Assembly (NCBI RefSeq): GCF_900538805.1
Contig: NZ_UPZP01000021.1
Coordinates: forward strand, 1-27,337
Reading direction: 5' to 3'
DNA: 27,337 bases
Origin: an uncultured Dialister sp.
GTDB taxonomy: Bacteria; Bacillota; Negativicutes; Veillonellales; Dialisteraceae
Below the pieces are notes generated by a model that was not told the origin of the DNA, searched no databases, and was given only the letters and a program-made list of their open reading frames with translations. A program made the translations under genes and the position numbers. Positions 7,461 to 14,270 of this stretch are shown here, one piece after another (the stretch's first letter is position 1; every line of letters begins with the position of its first letter).

Positions 7461-8033
7461 ATGGATTTGGAAAAACTGGAACAGGCAGCCCGGCTGATTA
7501 TTGAAGCCGTGGGGGACGACCCGGACAGGGAAGGACTTAAGGAAACGCCGAAGCGCTTTGCGGACATGATGGCGGAGCAGTTTGCCTATACCGCCGTATC
7601 CAACGAGGAAATCGCAAAGGAATTTGAGAAGACCTTTGCCACCCCGGAAAATGATATGGTGGTGGTGAAGGACATTCCCATCTTCTCCCACTGCGAACAC
7701 CACATTGCCCTCATGTACAACATGAAGGCAGCAGTGGGCTACATTCCCCACGGACGGGTCATCGGCCTTTCCAAAATTGCCCGCATCGCCGACGCTGTGT
7801 CCAAACGGTTCCAGATTCAGGAAAGAATCGGCACGGATATCCGGGACATTATGGAAATGGTGACATCCTCTCCCGACGTCATTGTCTACATCGAAGGAGA
7901 ACACTCCTGCATGACCGCCCGGGGCATCAAGAAGCCCGGCACCAGAACAAGAACCATCGCCTCCTCCGGCACCTTCAAGACAGACGGCGCCCTGAGAGGG
8001 GAATTTATGAAACTGGCCCTTGGGAAAGAGTGA
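7461..8033 (+). CDS. folE: GTP cyclohydrolase I
   Basis: FolE opens GTP to dihydroneopterin triphosphate, the first step of both folate and queuosine precursor synthesis. The 190-aa protein carries DREGLKETPKRF at residues 22-33, the zinc ligands Cys78 and His81 (HCEHH) and Cys150 (HSCMTARG), and the conserved GLSKIARI segment. Cysteine spacing resembles that of the E. coli enzyme. AGGAGAGG at 7445-7452 supports ATG 7461; GTG 7452 in the same frame is less likely. Being last in the queD-queE-folE unit suggests this copy serves preQ0 synthesis; whether another folE serves folate cannot be seen here. Confidence 0.96.
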   Translation: MDLEKLEQAARLIIEAVGDDPDREGLKETPKRFADMMAEQFAYTAVSNEEIAKEFEKTFATPENDMVVVKDIPIFSHCEHHIALMYNMKAAVGYIPHGRVIGLSKIARIADAVSKRFQIQERIGTDIRDIMEMVTSSPDVIVYIEGEHSCMTARGIKKPGTRTRTIASSGTFKTDGALRGEFMKLALGKE

Positions 8034-8583
8034 GGCGGTGAGGCTGTCCGCTTTCCGCTGCCTGCTGGACAGTATTCCCGAAAGCAGGAGGGTTCAGGCG
8101 CCTGCGGCGCCCGGGTTCTATCGTTCGTGCGCTTCGCGCCGAACGATGGGTTCCGCCCGGGAACGGCCCCGCCTTCCGGGCTGGTTCAGAGGAAGTGTTG
8201 CATGCCGCCGTTGGCGGTATCGCTGCCTATGGCAGCGAAAACCAAACAACCGCGCCTGCGGCGCGTGGAAGTGCACCCCTTCTGTCGCCTGTGGCGACGT
8301 CTCCCCCGGAGGGGGAGATTTTAGCGACGCTATACTTTGAACTGCTTATGAGAGTAAAAGTTGAGCGGAGAGTAAACTTCCCCCTCCGGGGGAAGTGGTG
8401 CGCAGCACCAAAAGGGGTGCATTTCCGACGCCCGCAGGGCGGTTGTTTGGTTTTGCCGCGGAGCGGAATTATAAAACTCATCGCCGCGAAGCGGCGATAC
8501 CTTCCCCTCTGAACCCTCTGAACCTTGTGAACCCTCTGAACCCTCACGCCCGTCAGGGCGTGTCCATGAACCCTCTGAACCCG
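8034..8583. repeat. Composite repeat region (modules A, B, C, D)
   Basis: Module A (about 8070-8195) is nearly identical to the copies at 4960 and 5990. Module B with perfect terminal inverted repeats spans 8238-8454. A C hairpin (ATCGCCGCGAAGCGGCGAT) lies near 8479-8498, then a GAACC tract (8507-8547), the hairpin CACGCCCGTCAGGGCGTG and another two GAACC units. No gene is supported. Confidence 0.85.
8238..8454. repeat. Module B copy 2: MITE-like element with perfect 15-bp inverted ends
   Basis: AAAACCAAACAACCG (8238-8252) is the exact reverse complement of CGGTTGTTTGGTTTT (8440-8454). Inside are the mirrored GTGCACCCCTT and AAGGGGTGCA arms, a CTCCCCCGGAGGGGGAG hairpin and a TTCCCCCTCCGGGGGAA hairpin. 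At 217 bp it nearly matches the 221 bp of copy 1. It encodes nothing recognisable, as expected for a non-autonomous element. Confidence 0.78.
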
Positions 8584-8608
8584 AAAAAAGGACGCAAAGC
8601 GTCCTTTT
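8584..8608. terminator. Bidirectional rho-independent terminator
   Basis: AAAAAAGGACGC-AAA-GCGTCCTTTT: six-base GC stem flanked by A and T runs. It isolates the folE side from the penicillin-binding protein promoter, which starts immediately afterwards. Confidence 0.75.
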
Positions 8609-8616
8609 CCTTCCTG

Positions 8617-8625
8617 TGGTATAAT
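8617..8625 (+). promoter_or_regulatory. Extended -10 promoter of the PBP1A gene
   Basis: TGGTATAAT, 73 bases before ATG 8698, with no clear -35. The leader contains a hairpin, CCCGCA (8641-8646) with TGCGGG (8661-8666), of unknown role. Confidence 0.55.
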
Positions 8626-8697
8626 ATAAGCGACTATATGCCCGCAATTCTTGCTGAAACTGCGGGTGCAAGTGATTTCTATATAGGAGCGTATTAT

Positions 8698-10776
8698 ATG
8701 AAGAATTCCGATATACGACGCGAGAGACCGCCGAAGGAATCATCCTTTGTGAAGAGGATTTTTGTATTTCTTGTGGCTATCATGATGATTGCAGGCGCCG
8801 GAGCGGCGGCAGGCTTTTTTGTGTCCGTTTCCAAGCACCTGCCCGATGTGACGGCCAATATCCAGCCTAACGCATCGTCCCGCATTTACGATGACAAGGG
8901 ACGGCTGATTACTACGGTGCACGCAGAGGAAAACCGCATTCCCGTACCTATTACGGAGGTGCCCCAGAATCTGCAGAATGCCTTTGTGGCAGCGGAAGAT
9001 GTCCGTTTCTATGAACACCACGGTATCGATCCCCGGGGCATCCTTCGTGCGGTATGGTCCAATGTGGTCACCCGCAACGCCACCGGACAGGGCGGCTCCA
9101 CTATTACCCAGCAGCTGGCCCGGAACGCCTTCCTCACCCAGGAGCAGACATTGAAAAGAAAGCTCCTGGAAGTGGTGCTGGCTCTCCAGATTGAAAACAA
9201 GTACACCAAGAAGCAGATTCTTGAAATGTACATGAACCAGATTTACTTCGGCCAGGGCTGCTATGGCATCCAGACCGCCTCCCGCGTCTATTTCGGCAAG
9301 GACGTGAAGGACCTCACCCTGCCCCAGTGCGCCATGCTGGCAGGGCTTCCCAACAGCCCGAACTACTACTCTCCCTTCCGCAGTCTGGAAGCAGCCAAGT
9401 ACCGCCAGGGCATCGTACTTGACCAGATGGCCAAGTACGGCTATATTTCCGAAGCCGACGCCCAGGCTGCCAAGAAAGCGGACCTGCACCTGGCCAAACC
9501 CCAGGCTTCCAAGGGCACCGACAGCACAGCTTCCTATTTCGTAAGCTACGTCATCCAGACCATCAGCGATAAATACGATTCCGACGCCATTTATAAAGAA
9601 GGTCTCCAGGTGTATACCACCCTGGACCTGGATATGCAGAAGGAAGCAGAGCAGGCTTTGAAGAATGACCTGCCGAAGGGAAATAAGGATGCCAAGGGAC
9701 TCACCCAGCCCCAGGGCGCCCTCATGACCATTGAAACCGGCACCGGCCATATCAAGGCCATGGTCGGCGGCCGCGGTGAAGACCATTTCAACCGCGCCAC
9801 CCAGATGGTCCGCCAGCCGGGCTCCGCATTCAAACCCTTCGTGTACCTCACCGCCTTTGAAAACAAATTCAGCCCCTACGACACCGTAAGCAACGAAAAG
9901 AAGACCTACGGCGGCGGCTGGACGCCGAAGAACTACGGCGGCACCTCCGGCGGACAGGTGACACTGGAAGAAGCGCTGGTTCACTCCATGAACATCCCCA
10001 CCATCGATTTGGCCAACAAGGTGGGCATGAAGAAGATCCTTGACACCGCCGAAGCCTGCGGCATTACCACCCTGGTGAAGGACGGCAAGAGAAACGACAA
10101 CAACCTGGCAGCTTTCATCGGCGGCCTCACCAACGGCGTTTCCGTATACGACATGGCCAAAGCCTACAGCGTCTTTGCCAACGGCGGCAAGCTCATCGAA
10201 CCCACTGCTATCCTGAAAGTGGTGGATAGAAACGGCAACGTACTGGAAGACCATTCCGGCAAACAGGAAGGCAAGCAGGTGGTCAGCGAAAATGCGGTTT
10301 ACCGCCTGACCAGTATCCTGGAAGAAGTTGTCTCCCGCGGCACCGGCGGCAACGCCTACATCGGCCGCACCGCAGCCGGCAAGACAGGCACCACCGATGA
10401 CGAACACGATGCATGGTTCGTGGGCTATACCCCCGAACTGGTGACAGCCGTATGGATTGGCGACGATACCAATACCAACGCAGGCTACACCGGCGGCACC
10501 GTACCGGCGGCCATCTGGAGGGACTTCATGAAACAGGCCCTCTCTGCCTACAAGACCAAGAGCTTCGACATCCCTGAATCCGTCCGGGTGGAAAACGAAA
10601 AAGCAAGAGCAGCCCAGGCGGCGAAGGAAGCGGAAGCTAAGAAGAAAGAGGCGGACGCCAAGAAGGACGACAAGGCAGCCAAAGATAACAAGAACGCCGG
10701 AAACAAGCTTCTTGACCGGATTACGGGAAAGAACGCAGCTAAGCCTTCTGAAAGCGACAGCACCAAGACCAACTGA
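8698..10776 (+). CDS. mrcA: Class A penicillin-binding protein 1A (transglycosylase/transpeptidase)
   Basis: This bifunctional enzyme polymerises and cross-links peptidoglycan from the outer face of the inner membrane. The 692-aa protein has a membrane anchor at residues 20-43. A GT51 domain follows (EDVRFYEHHG with catalytic Glu100; GQGGSTITQQL at 130-140; RKLLEVVLALQIE at 154-166). The transpeptidase domain shows SAFK (Ser376-Lys379), SMN (430-432) and KTGT (562-565). The tail from about residue 625 is a charged Lys/Ala/Glu/Asp-rich stretch with no fold. An open frame continues upstream into repeat DNA, but AGGAG at 8685-8689 and the domain start fix ATG 8698. It is transcribed alone between two terminators. 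Confidence 0.95.
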   Translation: MKNSDIRRERPPKESSFVKRIFVFLVAIMMIAGAGAAAGFFVSVSKHLPDVTANIQPNASSRIYDDKGRLITTVHAEENRIPVPITEVPQNLQNAFVAAEDVRFYEHHGIDPRGILRAVWSNVVTRNATGQGGSTITQQLARNAFLTQEQTLKRKLLEVVLALQIENKYTKKQILEMYMNQIYFGQGCYGIQTASRVYFGKDVKDLTLPQCAMLAGLPNSPNYYSPFRSLEAAKYRQGIVLDQMAKYGYISEADAQAAKKADLHLAKPQASKGTDSTASYFVSYVIQTISDKYDSDAIYKEGLQVYTTLDLDMQKEAEQALKNDLPKGNKDAKGLTQPQGALMTIETGTGHIKAMVGGRGEDHFNRATQMVRQPGSAFKPFVYLTAFENKFSPYDTVSNEKKTYGGGWTPKNYGGTSGGQVTLEEALVHSMNIPTIDLANKVGMKKILDTAEACGITTLVKDGKRNDNNLAAFIGGLTNGVSVYDMAKAYSVFANGGKLIEPTAILKVVDRNGNVLEDHSGKQEGKQVVSENAVYRLTSILEEVVSRGTGGNAYIGRTAAGKTGTTDDEHDAWFVGYTPELVTAVWIGDDTNTNAGYTGGTVPAAIWRDFMKQALSAYKTKSFDIPESVRVENEKARAAQAAKEAEAKKKEADAKKDDKAAKDNKNAGNKLLDRITGKNAAKPSESDSTKTN

Positions 10777-10780
10777 TACA

Positions 10781-10815
10781 AAAAGAGCAGACCCCATCAA
10801 GGCCTGCTCTTTTGT
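10781..10815 (+). terminator. Rho-independent terminator of the PBP1A gene
   Basis: AAAAGAGCAG (10781-10790) pairs with CTGCTCTTTT (10804-10813); it lies four bases after the stop codon. Confidence 0.88.
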
Positions 10816-11040
10816 TATTGGCTGGGCTGTCAGCTGTCAGCTTACCGCTGCTATTGCCTGCCTGGCAGTATTCCCGAAAGCAAGAGGGTTCAGGTGCCTT
10901 CGGCGCCATCATATAATCCGCCTCCGGCGGCTATAAAATTGCGGCGGAGCCGCCACCACACCCTTTGAACCCTTTGAACCAGCCCGCCCTTGGCGGGCCG
11001 AACCCTCTGAACCTGGGGCCGCCTGCGGCGGCCCCAGCCA
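10816..11040. repeat. Composite repeat region (modules A, C, D)
   Basis: A truncated module A (GTATTCCCGAAAGCAAGAGG near 10868, one hairpin only) runs directly into C-like hairpins (GCCGCCTCCGGCGGC near 10918-10932; GCGGCGGAGCCGC). GAACC tracts follow, carrying CCCGCC-CTTGG-CGGG and GGGGCCGCC-TGC-GGCGGCCCC hairpins. No gene. Confidence 0.78.
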
Positions 11041-11044
11041 CCTA

Positions 11045-11086
11045 AAAGGCCCTCACCGGATGGCAGCCGGTGAGGGCCTTTGTATT
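11045..11086. terminator. Strong terminator-like hairpin
   Basis: AAAGGCCCTCACCGG (11045-11059) pairs perfectly over 15 bases with CCGGTGAGGGCCTTT (11067-11081), followed by GTATTTTT. It works as a terminator on either strand in principle. No gene ends directly before it, so it may close read-through across the repeat block. Confidence 0.72.
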
Positions 11087-11773
11087 TTTGGAGTTTGGGA
11101 ATGGTGTAATCATAGGTACATAGGAAATGGGCCTATGAAGAGGTATGTGGGAAAATCCCTGCAGAAAAGGGAAAGGAGGAAACTTTCCATTTCCTGCGGC
11201 TGTCATACCGGCCAGCCGGGCGCAGGAGAAAGACAGGAAGGATGCTGAACTTATCATTTCTGCTAAAACACTGACACCGCGCTCGGTGAAGGAATGAATG
11301 CATTTCCCTGCAATGGCTTTTCTTCGCCTGCCCTTTCATCCTGCAAGCCTATACGGAAGGCTCTGCAGCAAAAGAGGGAAAACGAAGAGGCCTCTTCCTT
11401 ACCTTCAGCAAAAATGACTCCGCCATGAAACCCTGTAACAGTCAAACAATTTCATCAGCGGCAGATTCGCGGAATTCTTCAAGCACACTACCCCTCCAGC
11501 CTGCCTGTGGCAGAGTGACTGAAGACTGCGAATCTCACAATCGAAATACTTCGGAGGATATACCTCAATGGGCTCTCCTCTTCCGCCTTCCCCAAGGGTC
11601 GACCATTTCATCTGCCGGGATACCTGCCGGAAACCAAAGGGCCGGGCCAAAGGTAGAGAGAAAAAAGAGAACCGGCGAAACAGCATGAAAACCATACTTT
11701 TCACCTTAACCTGTCTCTATTATACATCATTTAGGATTTTATTAAAGATGATTGTCACCTTTCAAAGGGTGAC
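11087..11773. other. Stretch of about 690 bp without a convincing gene
   Basis: Several short open frames exist on both strands, but none matches a family I know, and none combines a good start with sustained coding character. The best is a minus-strand frame at 11405-11704 (99 codons, cysteine-rich), with a possible TATAAT on the minus strand near 11718-11723 and AAGGTG near its start. Other visible items are the palindrome GAAGAGGCCTCTTC near 11383-11396 and the operator-like TGTCACC...GGGTGACA palindrome at 11753-11774. It differs from the repeat blocks in lacking GAACC tracts and GC hairpins, and may be a decayed gene. Confidence 0.4.
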
Positions 11774-11947
11774 ATGGTTAAAAAATGCCGCTCCTGCGGC
11801 AAAAATCGGCTTATTGAATTTTTCTTTAAGCAGTTCATGGGAAAGAGGGGGCACGGCTGTCCGCTATCCGCTTACCGCCAACTGGTATGTATTGCCGATT
11901 GTCTCCAATGCGCCTCGCACCAGAATTCTTCACTGCGTTCAGAATGA
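11774..11947 (+). CDS. Small putative zinc-ribbon-like peptide, 57 aa, probably a remnant
   Basis: The frame begins MVKKCRSCGKNRLIEFFFKQ, where a CxxC at residues 5-8 in a basic context resembles the first knuckle of a zinc ribbon. The second half runs into repeat module F, and its Cys residues (positions 29, 39, 43 and 46) are encoded by that repeat DNA. The ATG sits on the edge of a palindrome (11753-11774), and TATACA/TATTAT boxes lie near 11720. A ribosome binding site is not obvious beyond AAAGGGTG. I think it is either a truncated gene cut by a repeat or a chance frame. No function is proposed. Confidence 0.22.
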   Translation: MVKKCRSCGKNRLIEFFFKQFMGKRGHGCPLSAYRQLVCIADCLQCASHQNSSLRSE

Positions 11948-12102
11948 CGAGTAGGGCAGAAAGCCAATCCCGTAACGCTGACTATAAAACTTCATCGCCG
12001 AAGGCGATACCACACCCTTTGAACCTTTTGAACCTTCTGAACCCTTTGAACCCGAGCCGCAGAACGGCTCCAATGGCGATACCACACCCTTTGAACCCTT
12101 TT
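11870..12102. repeat. Composite repeat region (modules F, C, D)
   Basis: A divergent module F (CTGGTATGTATTGCCGATTGTCTC near 11881, then ATTCTTCACTGCGTTCAGAATGAC) is followed by a C hairpin (ATCGCCGAAGGCGAT near 11994-12008), a GAACC tract (12017-12053), a GAGCCG/CGGCTC hairpin, and a second partial C and D unit. The last tract ends at the stop codon of the macrodomain gene. Confidence 0.75.
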
Positions 12103-12918
12103 TCAAAGAAACCTCTCCCTGAATGCCTCCAGATTCCTCTTATCTCCGGGGCAGTAAATGGCAAAGGTCAGGCAGTCGAAGAAACGGCGATACCCTTGAT
12201 TCACCAGGATTTCATAAAAATCGGAAGCCACTTCTTTCGGCGAATTCAGAAACACGCCGCAGCCCCAGGCGCCCAGGGTAAGGGTGCGGTATCCTTTGAA
12301 AGCAGAAAGAGCAAGGACATGGGCCATGCGGCGCTGCCGTATGGTACTGATGAACGCAGGACTTTCATTTCCTGCGGGACCCCGAAGGTCCACCGCCGGA
12401 GCGGTGATGACGGCGGTCTTCCGTGGCGGACCGAAGAGAGCGTGATTTTCTTTGGCACTCCTGCGGAAGATTTCCACATGAGGAGAAAGAAGGATGCCAT
12501 CGGAGCCGTACCTGCTTTCTTCCGCCCTGTTTCGGGCATAGTAGGGAAGGGCCTCGTTTCCGGAAAGGGAGGTGTAGAGCGTACTCTCCCTGCAGAGGGC
12601 CTCTTCCTGGGAAGAAGCGCCGTAAAGGTACCCGCCGCCGGGGGTGAAAGCATTGGCAAAATTCAGCACCATATCTCCGGGAAAATCAAAACTCTCCCCT
12701 TCGGCCACGGCGATACGTCCCTGCCCGGCGGGAAAATCGGCAGATTCCATTCTCCCCCTGAGCGCCTCCAGCACTTTAGGTTCATAGATTTCCGCCTTTG
12801 CAAGGAGGGAAAGGGGATGGGAGAAATGAAATAGGGTTCCCGCCGCTTCATAGTGACCTTCCTGTATGATTTTTTCATTTTCCCTGGCTATAGCCACATT
12901 ACGGATTCGTGTACTCAT
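12103..12918 (-). CDS. PARG-like macrodomain protein (TIGR02452 family), probable ADP-ribose glycohydrolase
   Basis: A 271-aa protein of the bacterial PARG-type macrodomain family, which removes ADP-ribose from proteins or hydrolyses poly(ADP-ribose). The N-terminal about 75 residues are the family's accessory region. NFANAFTPGGG at 86-96 and QEE at 104-106, seven residues apart, give the canonical GGG-x6-8-QEE catalytic loop, so the enzyme should be active. GAWGCGVF at about 217-224 is the second macrodomain loop. AGAGGAG five bases before the ATG supports the start. No ADP-ribosyltransferase, DarT toxin or NAD gene is adjacent, so its partner is unknown. The gene is isolated between repeat blocks. 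Confidence 0.85.
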   Translation of the reverse strand: MSTRIRNVAIARENEKIIQEGHYEAAGTLFHFSHPLSLLAKAEIYEPKVLEALRGRMESADFPAGQGRIAVAEGESFDFPGDMVLNFANAFTPGGGYLYGASSQEEALCRESTLYTSLSGNEALPYYARNRAEESRYGSDGILLSPHVEIFRRSAKENHALFGPPRKTAVITAPAVDLRGPAGNESPAFISTIRQRRMAHVLALSAFKGYRTLTLGAWGCGVFLNSPKEVASDFYEILVNQGYRRFFDCLTFAIYCPGDKRNLEAFRERFL

Positions 12919-12929
12919 GGTGCTCCTCT

Positions 12930-13204
12930 GGGGGAAAAAATAGACGATAGACTGTCAGACGTCGTACATCAGACTGTCAGACGTTGTGGCGCCTTCCTGC
13001 TGGCCGTTCATTCTGAAAGTGAAGAATCGAAGAGCCGCGAAGCGGCTTATATACTCATCGCCGCGACAGCGGCGATTCCACCACCCTCAAGCCCATAGGG
13101 CTTGTCAAACCTAAGAACCTTCGGGGCAAAGTCTCGTCAACCTCCCCCCTTTGGTGCCTGACGGCACCACCTTCCCCCCGCAAGCGGGGGGACAATATAG
13201 TGGG
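12930..13204. repeat. Composite repeat region with simple repeats and a reversed module B fragment
   Basis: Near 12942-12990 the phrase AGACTGTCAGACGT occurs twice within a run of GATAGACGATAGA-like sequence. Then come AGCCGCGAAGCGGCT (13031-13045), a C hairpin (ATCGCCGCGACAGCGGCGAT, about 13057-13076), GCCC-ATA-GGGC with GTC flank and GAACC-like tract (13083-13130). CCTTTGGTGCCTGACGGCACCACCTT plus CCCCCCGC-AA-GCGGGGGG (13149-13192) is the reverse complement of the module B right arm seen at 17524-17551. No gene. Confidence 0.7.
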
Positions 13205-13252
13205 GAAAAACTTTGAATAGGGAGCCGCGAAGCGGCCAAGGCCCCTATTCAA
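13205..13252 (-). terminator. Long terminator hairpin overlapping the phosphatase-like gene's stop codon
   Basis: Read on the minus strand, TTGAATAGGG, a GC-rich inner hairpin (GCCGC/GCGGC), CCCTATTCAA and then AGTTTTT. The stop TAG of the gene lies in the 5' arm. Confidence 0.75.
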
Positions 13253-13700
13253 CCCAGTCCTTATATTTCTCCAAAAGCCTTTGGCAGGCAGCGGCAGAAG
13301 CCTGGTAGGCATCCTCGAAGGAAGCGCCCTTATAGGGATTGGCAATGCCGCCGTCGCAGCCGGCATAGGTGGCGAGAAGGGAAATCTTATTATCCACATC
13401 GCCGCCCATGGTATTAAAAAGCCGGGGATCCTGGGGACTGTCCATGAGGAAAATGTAGTTGAACTGGTCATAGGTGCCCCACTCCAGAGGAAGGGCTTTC
13501 TTATTCGTCACAGGAATGCCGTGGGCCGCAAGCACCTCCTGTCCCTCCGGACAGAGGGGGGAGCCTTCCTTTTCCAAACGGGCAGAGGAAACGTAAATTT
13601 TCTCCGACAGGCCTGCTTCTTTAACCAGATGTTTCATAATGAATTCAGCCATCGGCGGCTCACCGCTTCCGGTGTGGGACAGGAAAAGAAGTTTAATCAT
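13245..13700 (-). CDS. Low-molecular-weight protein-tyrosine-phosphatase fold lacking catalytic residues
   Basis: The 151-aa protein has the length and outline of LMW-PTP/arsenate reductase-like phosphatases. The N-terminal strand leads into the P-loop position, followed by PMAEFIMKHL, where active enzymes read CRSPMAEA. However, the P-loop is FLSHTGSGEPPMAE: the nucleophilic Cys is Ser8, and the phosphate-binding Arg is Glu14. The C-terminal acid loop, normally DPY, is NPY with Asn121. All three catalytic positions are thus altered while the scaffold (LMDSPQDP; FEDAYQASAAACQRLL) is kept, pointing to a binding or regulatory pseudoenzyme. AAAGGAG seven bases upstream fixes ATG 13700; longer in-frame starts lack support. 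No kinase or capsule gene is adjacent. Confidence 0.8.
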   Translation of the reverse strand: MIKLLFLSHTGSGEPPMAEFIMKHLVKEAGLSEKIYVSSARLEKEGSPLCPEGQEVLAAHGIPVTNKKALPLEWGTYDQFNYIFLMDSPQDPRLFNTMGGDVDNKISLLATYAGCDGGIANPYKGASFEDAYQASAAACQRLLEKYKDWVE

Positions 13701-13779
13701 GGAAAGGCTCCTTTCACTTTTGAAATCATGGATTATATTTTTATTATATAACATTCCTGTAAAAGAAAGGTAAAAGAAG

Positions 13780-14110
13780 CACCGGCGGTAAGTGATAGAC
13801 GAAAGATGATAGATGAAAGACGAGAGATGATAGCAGACAATCAGACTGTCAGACGTCAGACGCCATGGAGCCTTCCTGCCATAGACAATCCACAACCCTC
13901 CGCCCCAGAGGGGCTGTCAAACTTTAGAACCTTAAGAACCTTCGGAGCCAAAGGCTCCGTCAACCCTCACGCCAAAGGCGTGTCAAAAGCCGCTGCCACA
14001 ACCCTCGGGCCTCAAGGGCCCGTCAAACCTAAGAACCTTAAGAACCTTCAGGGCGGAGCCCTGTCAACCTTCCTCTTCTGAACCCGGGCCGCGAAGCGGT
14101 CCCATAACAG
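13780..14110. repeat. Hairpin array with AACCYTC...GTC flanks and simple repeats
   Basis: GATAGACGAAAGATGATAG-like simple repeats (13793-13860) precede a chain of hairpins, each between AACC-type tracts and a GTC: GCCCC-AGA-GGGGC, GGAGCC-AAA-GGCTCC, CACGCC-AAA-GGCGTG, a GGGCC/GGCCC stem, and AGGGC-GGA-GCCCT (13900-14070). Then GGGCCGCGAAGCGGTCCC follows. The stems share no sequence, only design. The rest to 14190 shows no gene. Confidence 0.8.
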
Positions 14111-14198
14111 CCCTCAGTCCCGCTGTTTCCTTCTTATGATGTTATAAAAGCAGGATACTGCGCTATGCTCTCATATGGCTTTTTTTACTGGATAGAAT

Positions 14199-14261
14199 TA
14201 TAATATTAGTATAAACCTTACTACTATGAGCAAATAGACATTTATAAATTTACGGGGGGGG
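14199..14261 (+). promoter_or_regulatory. Promoter and G8 tract upstream of the PAS gene
   Basis: TATAAT at 14199-14204 (weak -35) lies in an AT-rich stretch. Eight consecutive G at 14254-14261 occupy the ribosome binding site position, nine bases before ATG 14271. No other Shine-Dalgarno is present. Slippage in this run could change translation of the PAS-EAL pair. Confidence 0.5.
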
Positions 14262-14270
14262 TAAAACGAT

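Noticed and set aside
8395..8697. N-terminal extension of the PBP1A frame
   Set aside because: It translates repeat module and terminator sequence; the ribosome binding site AGGAG and the membrane anchor place the start at 8698.
8740..10800. A 686-codon open frame antisense to the PBP1A gene
   Set aside because: It runs through the PBP1A terminator, shows no recognisable domain and is explained by GC-rich codon bias of the sense gene.
13701..13895. Longer start for the phosphatase-like gene
   Set aside because: The extension would include simple repeats and the AT-rich leader; AAAGGAG immediately before ATG 13700 and the family's N-terminal strand support the shorter form.
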